A DNA stretch of 10,163 nt from Gammaproteobacteria bacterium (GCA_028819775.1 JAPPKV010000154.1:1-10163); one strand, 5' to 3'. Shown: positions 1 to 7,313, numbered from the stretch's first letter. Program-made: numbers and translations. The notes: generated by a model not told the origin, from the letters alone.

Positions 1-267
1 GTCGTAGCCGGCCGCCATCCGGCCCTTCTCGAGGATGTTGTTGTAGCTGTCGAAGGTGCCGAGCGACGGCAGACGCATTGAGCCGGCCTTCGGGGCGTTC
101 GGATTGGCCCAGTCGAAGTGCGTGAAGTCCTTGTCGTATTTCAACGGAAGCAGGTAGGAGATGCCGTGCTTGTAGTCGGGATCCTGGCAGGGAGGATCCG
201 CCGCTCCCGCGGCCAGGGCCCAAATCCCCGCCGCCAAGCCGAACAACCTGACGAGTCTCTTCCCCAT
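1..267 (-). CDS. YejA-like extracellular solute-binding protein (family 5), N-terminal part
   Basis: Partial gene: the 89 N-terminal residues are present and the rest lies beyond base 1. The ATG is read on the minus strand at 267-265. The protein opens with a Sec signal peptide (basic MGKRLVR, a hydrophobic stretch to about residue 20, and an AGA-AD cleavage-like site near 23). The mature N-terminus has HGISYLLPLKY at about 34-44, then FDWANPNAPKAGSMRLPSLGTFDSYN at about 51-76 (seen as FDWANPNAPKAG followed by the GTFDSYN segment). This pattern is characteristic of YejA-type periplasmic binding proteins of the SBP_bac_5 family, which deliver oligopeptides or microcin C-like compounds to an inner-membrane ABC importer. 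It is transcribed away from the Nudix gene, with about 46 bases between the starts. The yejB/E/F partners, if present, would lie off the left edge. Family call is firm; the substrate is unknown. Confidence 0.85.
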   Translation of the reverse strand, partial: MGKRLVRLFGLAAGIWALAAGAADPPCQDPDYKHGISYLLPLKYDKDFTHFDWANPNAPKAGSMRLPSLGTFDSYNNILEKGRMAAGYD

Positions 268-293
268 GCGTCGAAGCGTAACAGATCGGGGCG

Positions 294-318
294 AAACGAC
301 GGTTTGCGCTGATATGAT
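294..318 (+). promoter_or_regulatory. Candidate extended -10 promoter and small dyad in the divergent gap
   Basis: The short gap between the divergent YejA-like and Nudix genes contains TGATATGAT at 310-318. This matches an extended -10 box (TGn plus TATGAT, one mismatch from TATAAT). No good -35 is visible upstream. Just before it is a dyad, AAAC-GACG-GTTT at 294-305, which could be an operator, but arms of four bases are weak evidence. If this promoter is real, its transcript would begin after the ATG at 314, so the Nudix protein would have to start at the TTG at 347. Confidence 0.25.
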
Positions 319-1111
319 TCACGGCCCATGGTGGCGGACGAGTAGGTTGGCGCCAACGAACCCCGTCCCGATCCGCAAGGCGGCGACGATTCTTCTCCTG
401 CGTCAAGGCGGTCCCGGCGTCGAGGTGTTCATGGTGCAGCGTCCCGGACGCGGCATCTTCCCGAACCTGCACGTATTCCCCGGCGGCAAGGTGGATCCGG
501 CGGACGACGGTTTGTCGCATCTGTGCGTAGGGCTCGACGACCGCCAAGCATCCGCGCAGTTGGGGGTGACGGCCGGTGGCCTACGCTATTGGGTCACGGC
601 CATCCGCGAGTGCTTCGAGGAATGCGGGGTGCTTCTGGCGTACCGCAACGACCGTCCGTTCATGGCCTCGGGAGACGATGAACGGGCCCGGTTCGACCGC
701 CACCGACATACCCTCGCTGCGCGTGACGACAACCTTGCTGCGTTGGCGGCCCGGGAAGGACTGCGGCTGGCCACCGACCGGGTCCTCTACTTCAGCCACT
801 GGATCACCCCGCCGTCGGCTCCGGCCCGGTTCGACACCAGGTTCTTCGTCGCGGCGATGCCGGACGGCCAGCGGGCGGTTGAGCACAGCGGCGAGACGGT
901 CGCCGGCGACTGGGTCCGGCCCCGCGACGCGCTGGCGAACTTCGACGCCGGCCGGTGGCAGATGATCCACCCGACGCTCACCACGCTGCGCACCGCTTCA
1001 CGCTTCGAAACCGTCGCGGGCCTCCTCGCGGCGGTAGCTGCCCGTCAACACCTCGGCGAGGTCACCGCAACACTGCACGAACAGGGAATGCAACACGTTG
1101 GCGACGCTTGA
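314..1111 (+). CDS. NUDT19-like Nudix hydrolase with split Nudix box
   Basis: A 265-residue Nudix protein if started at the ATG at 314; a TTG at 347 (11 residues shorter) fits the usual short N-terminus of the family and is a real alternative. Neither has a clear Shine-Dalgarno. AATILLLR (23-30) and VFMVQRP (38-44) form the first strands. [11 protein letters not shown] (55-65) is the first half of the Nudix box, and RECFEECGV (98-106) is the metal-binding second half; about 30-40 residues separate them. HWITPP and RFDTRFFVA (162-180), then WVRPRDAL (200-207), are typical of the NUDT7/NUDT19 relatives. Eukaryotic NUDT19 hydrolyses CoA and acyl-CoAs to phosphopantetheine and 3',5'-ADP; whether this bacterial relative does so is inference. 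The acidic position eight residues before RE is Leu if the box is read without an insertion. Its stop overlaps the start of the ATPase gene by 14 bases, so the two are probably translationally coupled. Confidence 0.85.
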   Translation: MIHGPWWRTSRLAPTNPVPIRKAATILLLRQGGPGVEVFMVQRPGRGIFPNLHVFPGGKVDPADDGLSHLCVGLDDRQASAQLGVTAGGLRYWVTAIRECFEECGVLLAYRNDRPFMASGDDERARFDRHRHTLAARDDNLAALAAREGLRLATDRVLYFSHWITPPSAPARFDTRFFVAAMPDGQRAVEHSGETVAGDWVRPRDALANFDAGRWQMIHPTLTTLRTASRFETVAGLLAAVAARQHLGEVTATLHEQGMQHVGDA

Positions 1112-1757
1112 GGTACGCCGGGCAGCCAAGCACTTCGACGACGGACGCGGCAGACGGCGTGTGCCCGCGCCGGTCGAGTTCACCGTGCAGTCCGGACGCA
1201 CGACGGCGCTGTGGGGACCGAGCGGGTCCGGAAAGTCGACCCTGCTGAAGGTGATGGCCGGAATCCTGGTGCCGGACGAGGGCACCGTCGTCTTCCACGA
1301 TGCCGACGGCGACACGCTTGACGTCCCCTCGGCATCCGAGCGGCAGCGCGTGCGATTTCGGCGACGCCATCTCGGGTTCATCTTCCAGTTCTTCAACCTG
1401 GTTCCGACCCTGACCGTCGCCGAGAACGTGATGCTGCCGCTGGAGCTAAACGGGCTCGCCGGGCGGACCGATGCGCTCGACCGCCTGGGGACGCTCGGCC
1501 TCGCCCATTGCGCGGACCGGTTTCCGGAAACGCTTTCCGGCGGCGAACAGCAGCGTGTTGCCATCGCCCGGGCGCTTGCTCACGAGCCCGCCGTCGTCCT
1601 GGCCGACGAGCCGACCGGGAATCTCGACGGCGGCAATGCCGATGCCGTCACCGAACTGCTCTGGCGGGAAACGGACCGTGCCCACTGCGCCCTCGTCGTC
1701 GCGACGCACAATCAACGCATCGCCGACCGGGCGGACGAGGTGATCGCGCTGGCCTAG
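1098..1757 (+). CDS. ABC transporter ATP-binding protein, LolD/MacB type (AttE-like)
   Basis: A complete 219-residue ATPase that powers the FtsX-type permease encoded next. All ABC motifs are present: Walker [10 protein letters not shown] (40-48), Q-loop around FQFFNLVP (97-103), signature [15 protein letters not shown] (146-160), Walker [13 protein letters not shown] (166-177) and H-loop His204 in VATHNQ. The length and the EPTGNLD form are typical of the LolD/MacB/FtsE group, which drives mechanotransmission or lipoprotein release rather than solute uptake. The start is the TTG at 1098, inside the end of the Nudix gene; there is no better start, and [13 protein letters not shown] gives the expected N-terminal strand. 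With the permease and AttH-like lipoprotein downstream it corresponds to the AttE position in AttEFGH-type operons. It is not LolD itself, because no lolC/lolE genes are adjacent. Cytoplasmic, membrane-associated. Confidence 0.93.
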   Translation: MATLEVRRAAKHFDDGRGRRRVPAPVEFTVQSGRTTALWGPSGSGKSTLLKVMAGILVPDEGTVVFHDADGDTLDVPSASERQRVRFRRRHLGFIFQFFNLVPTLTVAENVMLPLELNGLAGRTDALDRLGTLGLAHCADRFPETLSGGEQQRVAIARALAHEPAVVLADEPTGNLDGGNADAVTELLWRETDRAHCALVVATHNQRIADRADEVIALA

Positions 1758-1807
1758 CAGCCTGTCGGACTCTTCGGCGCAAGCCGAAAGGTCTGGCGGG
1801 TGCTAGG
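1753..1807 (+). other. Long RNA hairpin with GCAA tetraloop between ATPase and permease genes
   Basis: The 3' end of the ATPase gene and the gap after it can fold into one long stem. Bases 1753-1759 pair with 1801-1807 (G1760 bulged), 1761-1771 pair with 1790-1800, C1772 faces A1789, and 1773-1778 pair with 1783-1788 around a GCAA (GNRA) loop at 1779-1782. By hand count this is 24 pairs. Four are G-U wobbles that pair only in the plus-strand transcript, which suggests selection at the RNA level. The stem includes the ATPase stop codon TAG (1755-1757). No T-run follows, so it does not look like a standard intrinsic terminator. It may set the ratio of ATPase to permease by RNA processing, partial attenuation or mRNA stabilisation, or be the relic of a palindromic repeat. 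Confidence 0.6.
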
Positions 1808-1827
1808 GCGGCTTGGGTTGGGGCAAA

Positions 1828-1872
1828 ATGCGGTGCCGCGAGGCAACGGATTTTGTGGCGGTAGTGCGATGA
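1828..1872 (+). CDS. Possible 14-codon leader ORF coupled to permease start
   Basis: An ATG at 1828 lies about 4 bases after a GGGG stretch (1820-1823) that could act as a ribosome-binding site. It opens a 14-codon frame (MRCREATDFVAVVR) whose TGA (1870-1872) overlaps the permease ATG (1869-1871) as ATGA. The permease itself has only a weak Shine-Dalgarno, so translation of this leader could feed ribosomes into it. There is no sequence similarity to rely on, and a frame this short can arise by chance. Confidence 0.25.
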   Translation: MRCREATDFVAVVR

Positions 1873-4292
1873 CCGTTCTGCTTCTCAGAAGCCAACTGCG
1901 CTTCGCGGTTCGCCACCCCGTCGGCATGGCCGCATCCATCGTCGGCGTGACCGTGGCGGTTCTCGCCGTGGTGACGGTCCACCTTGTCGGCCATTCGATC
2001 CGCGACGACCTCGACGACTTATCGATTGCCGGACACACCCACGTCGCTACTGGCGAAACGCGCCACGAGTCGAGCTATTTCGAATTGCGTCGACGTTGGC
2101 GCGCCTCCCACGCGGCCGCCGGCGCGTCCGGATCGCCCGCCACGCGGCCCGACTGGACCCGATCCGTCGTTGCGATGTTCCCGGTCATCGAGGGGTACCT
2201 CGAGATCCAAGGGCAGCCGCGACGCATCGTCGGCTTCGATCCCGTGGCCGCATCGGGTCTCGGCGGTGGTGCGCTGGCCGCGTCGAGGCCGGGTACGGAC
2301 TACGGCCTCTTCATGGTCGACGACGCGGTCATGGTGTCGTCGGCGACCGCGCGCGACATCGCCGCCGCAGGCGGATCGATCGCCGGCATTCCGGTGACCG
2401 TCCTCGAAGCCGCGACCGAGGTGATTCTCGCGGATCTGCCCACGGCGCAGCGCCTGTTGGGTCGCGACAACGAGATCGACGCCGTCTGGCTGCGCCTCGC
2501 CGACGCCCGGTCGCGGCTGCTCGGGTGGCTGGACCAACTCCTGCCGGGCATCGCCGCCAGCCTGCCGCGCTACACGGACCCTGTCATCGAGGGCTTCGAG
2601 GTGACGGCCGCGGACCGGTGGAACCCGTCGCGTCGTTTCGCGGACGCCATCCTGTTCAATCTCGGCATGCTGTCGCTCCTGTGTCTGCTGATGGCGGCGT
2701 TCATCGCCTTCCAGGCGAGCGCATCCAACGCCGCCCGCCGACGCACCGAACACGATCGGCTGCTTGCGATCGGGGCATCCCGGTGGACCCTGATGTGGGT
2801 TTCCGGCATTGAGGGTCTTGCCATCGGGGTGATCGGCGCGCTCGCGGGACTGGCACTCGGCTTCGTCGTGGCGCATGAACTGTTGCAGGCCGCGATGCCG
2901 CAACCGATTCCGACAACCCCAGGTAACGACCCGGACGACAAACAAGCCCTGGCACTAGACGGTTGGGTCGTCGCCAAGGCCCTCGCCTGCGGCGTCCTGG
3001 CATCCGCGCTCGGCCCGTTGGCTGAAGGTCGGTTCGCGACAAACGCCCGGTTCCGTCTGGGCTTCGCCCTGGTCGCCGTCGGCATCGCCGCGATCGGTCT
3101 CGTCGACGGCGGCTTGGGCGCCGCCTATGTCGCGCTCGCCGCGATCTGCGCAGCGCACGTTCTCCAAGTCGTGCCGCTCGCGGGACACGCCGCCGGTCCC
3201 CTCGCGGCAATGGGACGGTCGTTCACGACCCGCGCCAACCTGCGCGGGACCGCGGCGCGCAGCCGGGAGATTCGTTTGGCGCTCGGCGCCCTGTCCGTCG
3301 CCGCCGCCGTCGCCATCGGCATGGGTCTCATGGTCGAAAGCCTGCGCCGGGACTTCACGGAAATGCTCGACGTGCGGCTTGCCCGCGGGATCTATGTCCA
3401 GACCGCGTCCGATGTCTCGGAGTCGGACCTCGACGCGCTGCGCGCGATGGACGGCGTCCGGGAAGCGCGGCGGTACGGGGACGTTCCCGCACGCGTCGAC
3501 CAGGGACCCGTCAATGTCCGCGTCGCGGAACTGGACTTCTACGAGACCTCCCGGTACGGCTTCGACAGGGCGATTGGCCACGAAGGCATGGTCAACGAGG
3601 TGGGTGCGCGGCTTCTCGGGATGGGAACAGGCGATGTCTTGGACCTGGTTGTCGCGGGCAGAACAGTCCCCGTGGAAATCGCCCACGTCTTCCGCGACTT
3701 CGGCGCCGCGGTGCCCCGCGTCATCCTGCCAACGACCTTCCTGACCGAACTCGAAACGACCTCCGTCAGCTGGCGGCGCGTTACCGTCCGGACAAATCCG
3801 GACGCCGCCGGGGACCTGACGGCCACATTGGGCGAACGCTACGGTGCCGACCGGGTCAGCAACCACGACGACATCCGCGAGGCGGCGGTCGCCGTGTTCG
3901 ATCGCACGTTCGTGGTGAGCCGGTCACTCGCCGCGATGGCGCTGGTGGTGGCGGCTATCGGGCTCTACGCGGCCTTGACCTCGTTGCAGGCGAGCCGGTC
4001 CCGGGAGTTCCGCCTGCTCTCGGCCGTCGGCCATACCCGGGCGGAACTCTGGCGGTTGGCTTTGTCCCAGACCGTCGTGCTCGGTGCCATGGCCCTGATC
4101 ACCGCGCTACCGCTCGGACTGGCCATCGCGTGGGTGCTCTGCGACTTCGTCAACCCGGCCGCCTTCGGCTGGTCGATCGGCCTTCACGTCGACTTCGCGT
4201 CGATCGCCGGGCCTTTGCTGCTCGGCGTGCTAGCCGCGTGCGCCGCCGGAGCGTTACCGGCCTATCGTGTGGCGTTTAGGGAGATGCCGTAG
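1869..4292 (+). CDS. FtsX-like ABC transporter permease, 10 TM (AttF/AttG-like)
   Basis: An 807-residue inner-membrane permease made of two FtsX units. Predicted membrane segments are near 18-41, 262-283, 305-336, 366-386, 395-413, 416-438, 469-489, 683-704, 732-758 and 776-797. Two large extracytoplasmic domains lie at about 44-255 and 495-675. Each half carries the cytoplasmic FtsX motif next to a helix: RRTEHDRLLAIGASRW (291-306) and SRSREFRLLSAVGHTR (709-724). This is the 10-TM architecture of large FtsX-family permeases that move lipids or lipoproteins out of, or along, the inner membrane. The ATG at 1869 was chosen because it directly precedes the first amphipathic/TM region. An in-frame GTG at 1800 would add 23 atypical residues encoded by the hairpin and gap. 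The gene ends 3 bases before the AttH-like gene. It works with the upstream ATPase; the substrate is not known. Confidence 0.9.
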   Translation: MTVLLLRSQLRFAVRHPVGMAASIVGVTVAVLAVVTVHLVGHSIRDDLDDLSIAGHTHVATGETRHESSYFELRRRWRASHAAAGASGSPATRPDWTRSVVAMFPVIEGYLEIQGQPRRIVGFDPVAASGLGGGALAASRPGTDYGLFMVDDAVMVSSATARDIAAAGGSIAGIPVTVLEAATEVILADLPTAQRLLGRDNEIDAVWLRLADARSRLLGWLDQLLPGIAASLPRYTDPVIEGFEVTAADRWNPSRRFADAILFNLGMLSLLCLLMAAFIAFQASASNAARRRTEHDRLLAIGASRWTLMWVSGIEGLAIGVIGALAGLALGFVVAHELLQAAMPQPIPTTPGNDPDDKQALALDGWVVAKALACGVLASALGPLAEGRFATNARFRLGFALVAVGIAAIGLVDGGLGAAYVALAAICAAHVLQVVPLAGHAAGPLAAMGRSFTTRANLRGTAARSREIRLALGALSVAAAVAIGMGLMVESLRRDFTEMLDVRLARGIYVQTASDVSESDLDALRAMDGVREARRYGDVPARVDQGPVNVRVAELDFYETSRYGFDRAIGHEGMVNEVGARLLGMGTGDVLDLVVAGRTVPVEIAHVFRDFGAAVPRVILPTTFLTELETTSVSWRRVTVRTNPDAAGDLTATLGERYGADRVSNHDDIREAAVAVFDRTFVVSRSLAAMALVVAAIGLYAALTSLQASRSREFRLLSAVGHTRAELWRLALSQTVVLGAMALITALPLGLAIAWVLCDFVNPAAFGWSIGLHVDFASIAGPLLLGVLAACAAGALPAYRVAFREMP

Positions 4293-4295
4293 GCG

Positions 4296-5444
4296 ATGTC
4301 GGAGCCAGCAAGAACGATCCTCTTGGCTTGGTGCGCGGTGGGCGCCGCGGTCCTGTTGGTCGCCTGCACCGAGCCGGAACGCGATGCGGCGCGGAGTCTC
4401 CGCTCGGTTCTCGGTTCCGCCGACGGAACCCCGGCCGGGTTCGCCCGGGCCGACCGGATCCGCGACTTCGTGTTTCCCGCCGACCACGGACCCCATCCGG
4501 CGTATCGCAGCGAGTGGTGGTACCTGACGGCGGTGGTCTCGGCTGCGGGCACTGCAACGCAACCCGCGGCGCGGGAGTTCGGCGTGCAGTTCACATTGTT
4601 CCGACAAGGGTTCGAGGCCCGCGCCGGAGAAATCCCGGTACCGAACAACGGACCCGAGGCCTGGCGAACCGGGCAGGGATACATGGCGCACGTCGCCTTG
4701 TCCGACATCAGAGCCCGCCGCCACCTGGCGGCCGAGCGTTTCAGTCGCGGCCATCCGGCTCTTGCCGGGGCACGGGCGGAGCCGTTCCGGGTCTACCTCG
4801 ACGATTGGCAGCTCGCATCCACCGGCGGCACCTTTTCGCCGCTGCGGCTGACCGTCAATACCGCGGACTTCTCGGCCGATCTGCTGTTGACGGCAAAGAG
4901 ACCGGCCATCCTGCAGGGCGATGGCGGTCTATCCCGCAAAGGACCGGGCAACGCCTCCTACTACTATTCGGTGCCGCGCCTCGAGGCGCAGGGCGAACTC
5001 GTGGTCGGCGGTTCGAGCCACGCGGTCAACGGACTGGCATGGATCGACCGCGAGTGGAGCACCAGCGTGCTGGGTGATGCCTACCAGGGATGGGACTGGT
5101 TCGCGCTGCACCTCGACGACGGTCGCGACCTCATGCTCTACCAACTGCGTCGGCTAGACGGACAAACCGACGCCTACAACGCCGGCAGCCTGGGGAACGG
5201 GGCGGTGTCGCGGACGTTGACCGCAGGCGATTTCTCGCTGAACCCGATCGAGCACTGGCGCGGCTGGCCGGTGGCCTGGCAACTCGTGATTCGCGGCGCC
5301 GAGCCGCAGCAATACGTCATTCGCGCCGCGATCAACGACCAAGTCATGCATACGGCGGTGCGATACTGGGAAGGCGTTGTGCATCTCGAAGACGACGAGG
5401 GCCGGCGCCGTGGCGCCGGATACATGGAACTGACGGGGTATTGA
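4296..5444 (+). CDS. AttH/CrtC-like lipocalin-type lipoprotein
   Basis: A 382-residue predicted lipoprotein. After a short MSEPAR n-region and a hydrophobic core, a lipobox LVAC (21-24) gives lipidated Cys24. The +2 residue is Thr, not Asp, which by the E. coli rule favours outer-membrane sorting. Hallmarks of the AttH/carotenoid 1,2-hydratase-like fold are SEWWYLT (72-78) and FGVQFTLFRQ (95-104). Further on come AHVALSD (131-137), GPGNASYYYS (216-225), AWIDREWST (248-256) and QGWDWFALHLDDG (264-276). In AttEFGH-type operons this protein accompanies the ABC ATPase and permease. The name 'carotenoid hydratase' reflects fold similarity only, and no carotenoid genes are visible here. A role as an envelope acceptor or binding partner for the ABC system is inferred. 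The ATG at 4296 follows the permease stop by 3 bases, with purine-rich AGGGAG about 12 bases upstream. Its TGA overlaps the next gene's TTG. Confidence 0.88.
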   Translation: MSEPARTILLAWCAVGAAVLLVACTEPERDAARSLRSVLGSADGTPAGFARADRIRDFVFPADHGPHPAYRSEWWYLTAVVSAAGTATQPAAREFGVQFTLFRQGFEARAGEIPVPNNGPEAWRTGQGYMAHVALSDIRARRHLAAERFSRGHPALAGARAEPFRVYLDDWQLASTGGTFSPLRLTVNTADFSADLLLTAKRPAILQGDGGLSRKGPGNASYYYSVPRLEAQGELVVGGSSHAVNGLAWIDREWSTSVLGDAYQGWDWFALHLDDGRDLMLYQLRRLDGQTDAYNAGSLGNGAVSRTLTAGDFSLNPIEHWRGWPVAWQLVIRGAEPQQYVIRAAINDQVMHTAVRYWEGVVHLEDDEGRRRGAGYMELTGY

Positions 5445-6004
5445 CCAAGGTGAAGCTCGACTGGGAGAAAGTGCGCTCGGAGCGGGGACCGAGTCTCGGC
5501 ATCCTCGATGTCCGGTTCGACTGGATGCGCCACCCCGCCGGGAATCCGGTGCTCAAACGCCTGGTGCTGGAGTCGGTGGACTGGATCAACATCGTCGCGC
5601 TCACCGCCGAGGGTCTGTCGATCATGGTCGACCAATACCGCTTCGGCATCGGCGCCCGCACGCTCGAAACCCCCGGCGGCATGGTCGATCCCGGCGAAAC
5701 CCCCTTGGAGGCCGCGAAACGGGAACTGCTCGAGGAGACGGGCTTCGGCGGCGGCGAGTGGCACTATCTCGGTGCCGTGGAGCCCAACCCGGCCATCCAC
5801 CCGCACCTCTGCCACCACTTCCTGGCGGACGGCGTCGAGAAACTGGCCGAGCCCGAACCGGGCCCGGGCGAAGCCATCGGGCTAGAGTTCCTGTCCCTGG
5901 ATGGAATCCGTGCGGCGATGGCCGACGGCAGTCTGCGCCACGCGCTCGCGCTCTCCGCGCTGGCACGGGTGTTTCCGCTCTTCGACCACCTGCACCGCCG
6001 TTAG
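5441..6004 (+). CDS. Nudix hydrolase, ADP-ribose pyrophosphatase type
   Basis: A 187-residue protein with a perfect Nudix box: Gly80, Glu86, then RELLEETGF (94-102), fitting G-x5-E-x7-REUxEExGU. An N-terminal strand region (VLKRLVLESVDWINIVAL, 37-54) precedes LETPGG (75-80) and a central IMVDQYRFGIGARTLE strand, as in ADP-ribose/nucleoside-diphosphate-sugar pyrophosphatases (NudF/ADPRase group). Such enzymes cleave X-linked nucleoside diphosphates with Mg2+; the actual substrate cannot be read from sequence. A start at TTG 5441 overlaps the AttH stop as TTGA, with GGGG a few bases upstream, implying translational coupling. GTG at 5450 is the alternative (184 residues). It is the last gene of the tight run that began with another Nudix gene; a small hairpin follows its stop. 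Confidence 0.88.
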   Translation: MTKVKLDWEKVRSERGPSLGILDVRFDWMRHPAGNPVLKRLVLESVDWINIVALTAEGLSIMVDQYRFGIGARTLETPGGMVDPGETPLEAAKRELLEETGFGGGEWHYLGAVEPNPAIHPHLCHHFLADGVEKLAEPEPGPGEAIGLEFLSLDGIRAAMADGSLRHALALSALARVFPLFDHLHRR

Positions 6005-6005
6005 C

Positions 6006-6029
6006 GCCTCCCGTCGATACGGGGAAGGC
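6006..6029 (+). terminator. Hairpin after the second Nudix stop, terminator-like but no T-run
   Basis: Immediately after the TAG at 6002-6004, CCCGT (6010-6014) and ACGGG (6019-6023) form a 5-bp stem around a CGAT tetraloop. It can be extended by T6009-G6024 and GCC/GGC (6006-6008 with 6027-6029) around a two-base AA bulge. No T-tract follows, so termination efficiency is doubtful, but the position at the end of the five-gene run fits a transcription boundary. Confidence 0.3.
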
Positions 6030-6041
6030 ACCGAGGAAGGT

Positions 6042-6047
6042 TATAGT
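6042..6047 (+). promoter_or_regulatory. Candidate -10 box for the cystathionine gamma-synthase-family gene
   Basis: TATAGT at 6042-6047, within a locally A/T-richer TTATAGTCCCGCC context, sits 25 bases before the ATG at 6072. It differs from TATAAT at one position. No convincing -35 is seen 16-18 bases upstream. This is the only promoter-like sequence in the gap. Confidence 0.35.
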
Positions 6048-6071
6048 CCCGCCAACGTTACGCACCTTCGG

Positions 6072-7310
6072 ATGTCAGCAATGCCCGGCTTCACGACCAC
6101 CATCGTCCACTCCGACCGCCGGGGGGGCATCGAGCACGGATCGCTGCACAAGCCGATCCATGCCTCCGTCGCCTATGGCTACGAGGACGTCCAAGATCTC
6201 GCCGACGTCTTCCAGGGCCGCAGTTCCGCGTACTCCTATGGACGGCAGGTCAACCCGACGGTCACCGCGCTGGAGACCAAGATCAACGCCATGGAACGGG
6301 GCGTCGCGACGGTCTGCTTCGGTACCGGCATGGCCGCCATCGGCATGGTGCTGTTCGCGCTGCTGCGCAAGGGCGATCACTTCGTGTCCAGTTCGTTCCT
6401 GTTCGGCAACACCAACAGCCTGTTCCAGACCTTCGGTCTGCACGGCATCGACGTGACCTTCGTCGACGCGACGAGCACCGCGGCGGTTGCCCAAGCCATC
6501 GGCCCCGACACACGTCTCGTGTTCGTCGAGACGATCGCCAACCCGCGCACCCAGGTCGCCGATCTCGAAGGCATCGGCAAACTCTGCCGCGCGAAGGGTC
6601 TCGTCTACGTGGTCGACAACACGATGACGTCGCCGTACCTGTTCCAACCCGTTGACGTGGAAGCCTCGCTGATCGTCAACAGCCTGACGAAGTACATCGG
6701 CGGCCACGGCACCACGCTCGGGGGTGCGTTGACCGAAACGGGTCGCTTCGACTGGTCGACCTATCCCAACATCCAGGACACCTACAAGAAGGGCAACCCG
6801 GCGAAGTGGGCGATCACGCAGGTGCGCAAGAAAGGTCTGCGCGACTTCGGTCCGACGCTCGGACCCCAAGCCGCCCTCCACCTCGGCATCGGCGCCGAAA
6901 CCCTGGCCCTGCGCCAGGAGCGCCAGTGCGCCAACGCCCAGGCGCTCGTCGAGTTCCTGGACGGCCACGACAAGGTCGCGCGGGTCTACTACCCGGGCCT
7001 CCCAGATCATCCGGAACACGATCGGGCGAAGAAGCTGTTCCGCCACCCCGGGGCCTTGTTCAGCTTCGAGCTTGCCAGCGGACTGGACGCCTTTGCGTTC
7101 CTGAATCGACTCGACGTGGCCATCAAGTCCAGCAACCTCGGCGACAACCGGACGCTCGCGATTCCCGTGGCAGAAACGATCTACTACGAGATGGGGGCCG
7201 AGCGCCGCGCCAGCATGGGAATCGCCGACTCGCTGATCCGGATCTCCACCGGCATCGAGGACATCGAAGACCTGCTTGGCGATTTCGAACAAGCGCTCGC
7301 CGAGGAGTAG
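6072..7310 (+). CDS. Cystathionine gamma-synthase-family PLP enzyme (Phe at the usual catalytic Tyr)
   Basis: A 412-residue Cys/Met-metabolism PLP enzyme (fold type I). YSYGRQVNPT (55-64) supplies the phosphate-binding Tyr/Arg to the neighbouring subunit. GTGMAAI (84-90) is the N-terminal PLP-phosphate loop. VDNT (181-184) contains the Asp that pairs with the pyridine nitrogen. SLTKYIGGHG (204-213) holds the Schiff-base Lys207. SSNLGDNRT (353-361) and the Arg of SLIRIS (Arg390) bind the substrate carboxylate. Family members make cystathionine or homocysteine from activated homoserine, or split methionine. The strand that normally reads LYGGT reads FLFGNT (109-114), so the Tyr that stacks on PLP is Phe111; exact activity is therefore uncertain. 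This subgroup is usually annotated only as 'cystathionine gamma-synthase family protein'. The start is ATG 6072 or ATG 6081, neither with a strong Shine-Dalgarno. Probably first gene of a run with the AbiEii-like gene 3 bases downstream. Confidence 0.9.
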   Translation: MSAMPGFTTTIVHSDRRGGIEHGSLHKPIHASVAYGYEDVQDLADVFQGRSSAYSYGRQVNPTVTALETKINAMERGVATVCFGTGMAAIGMVLFALLRKGDHFVSSSFLFGNTNSLFQTFGLHGIDVTFVDATSTAAVAQAIGPDTRLVFVETIANPRTQVADLEGIGKLCRAKGLVYVVDNTMTSPYLFQPVDVEASLIVNSLTKYIGGHGTTLGGALTETGRFDWSTYPNIQDTYKKGNPAKWAITQVRKKGLRDFGPTLGPQAALHLGIGAETLALRQERQCANAQALVEFLDGHDKVARVYYPGLPDHPEHDRAKKLFRHPGALFSFELASGLDAFAFLNRLDVAIKSSNLGDNRTLAIPVAETIYYEMGAERRASMGIADSLIRISTGIEDIEDLLGDFEQALAEE

Positions 7311-7313
7311 CAC

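Noticed and set aside
998..1564. 188-codon minus-strand frame across the Nudix/ATPase junction
   Set aside because: Ser/Arg-rich shadow translation opposite intact ABC motifs; no homology features.
1755..1807. Insertion-sequence or MITE end suggested by the palindromic gap
   Set aside because: No transposase, no target-site duplication, and only one copy in the window, so a mobile-element call cannot be supported.
1800..1868. Permease start at GTG 1800
   Set aside because: It would add 23 residues atypical of the family, encoded partly within the hairpin. The ATG at 1869 directly precedes the expected membrane-proximal N-terminus.
2019..3866. Two roughly 300-codon minus-strand frames opposite the permease gene
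   Set aside because: Compositionally biased Arg/Gly/Asp-rich translations with no motifs; they mirror the permease reading frame.
4296..5444. Calling the AttH-like protein a carotenoid 1,2-hydratase
   Set aside because: Similarity to CrtC is at fold level; the lipobox and the ABC transporter neighbours indicate an envelope lipoprotein, and no carotenoid genes are nearby.
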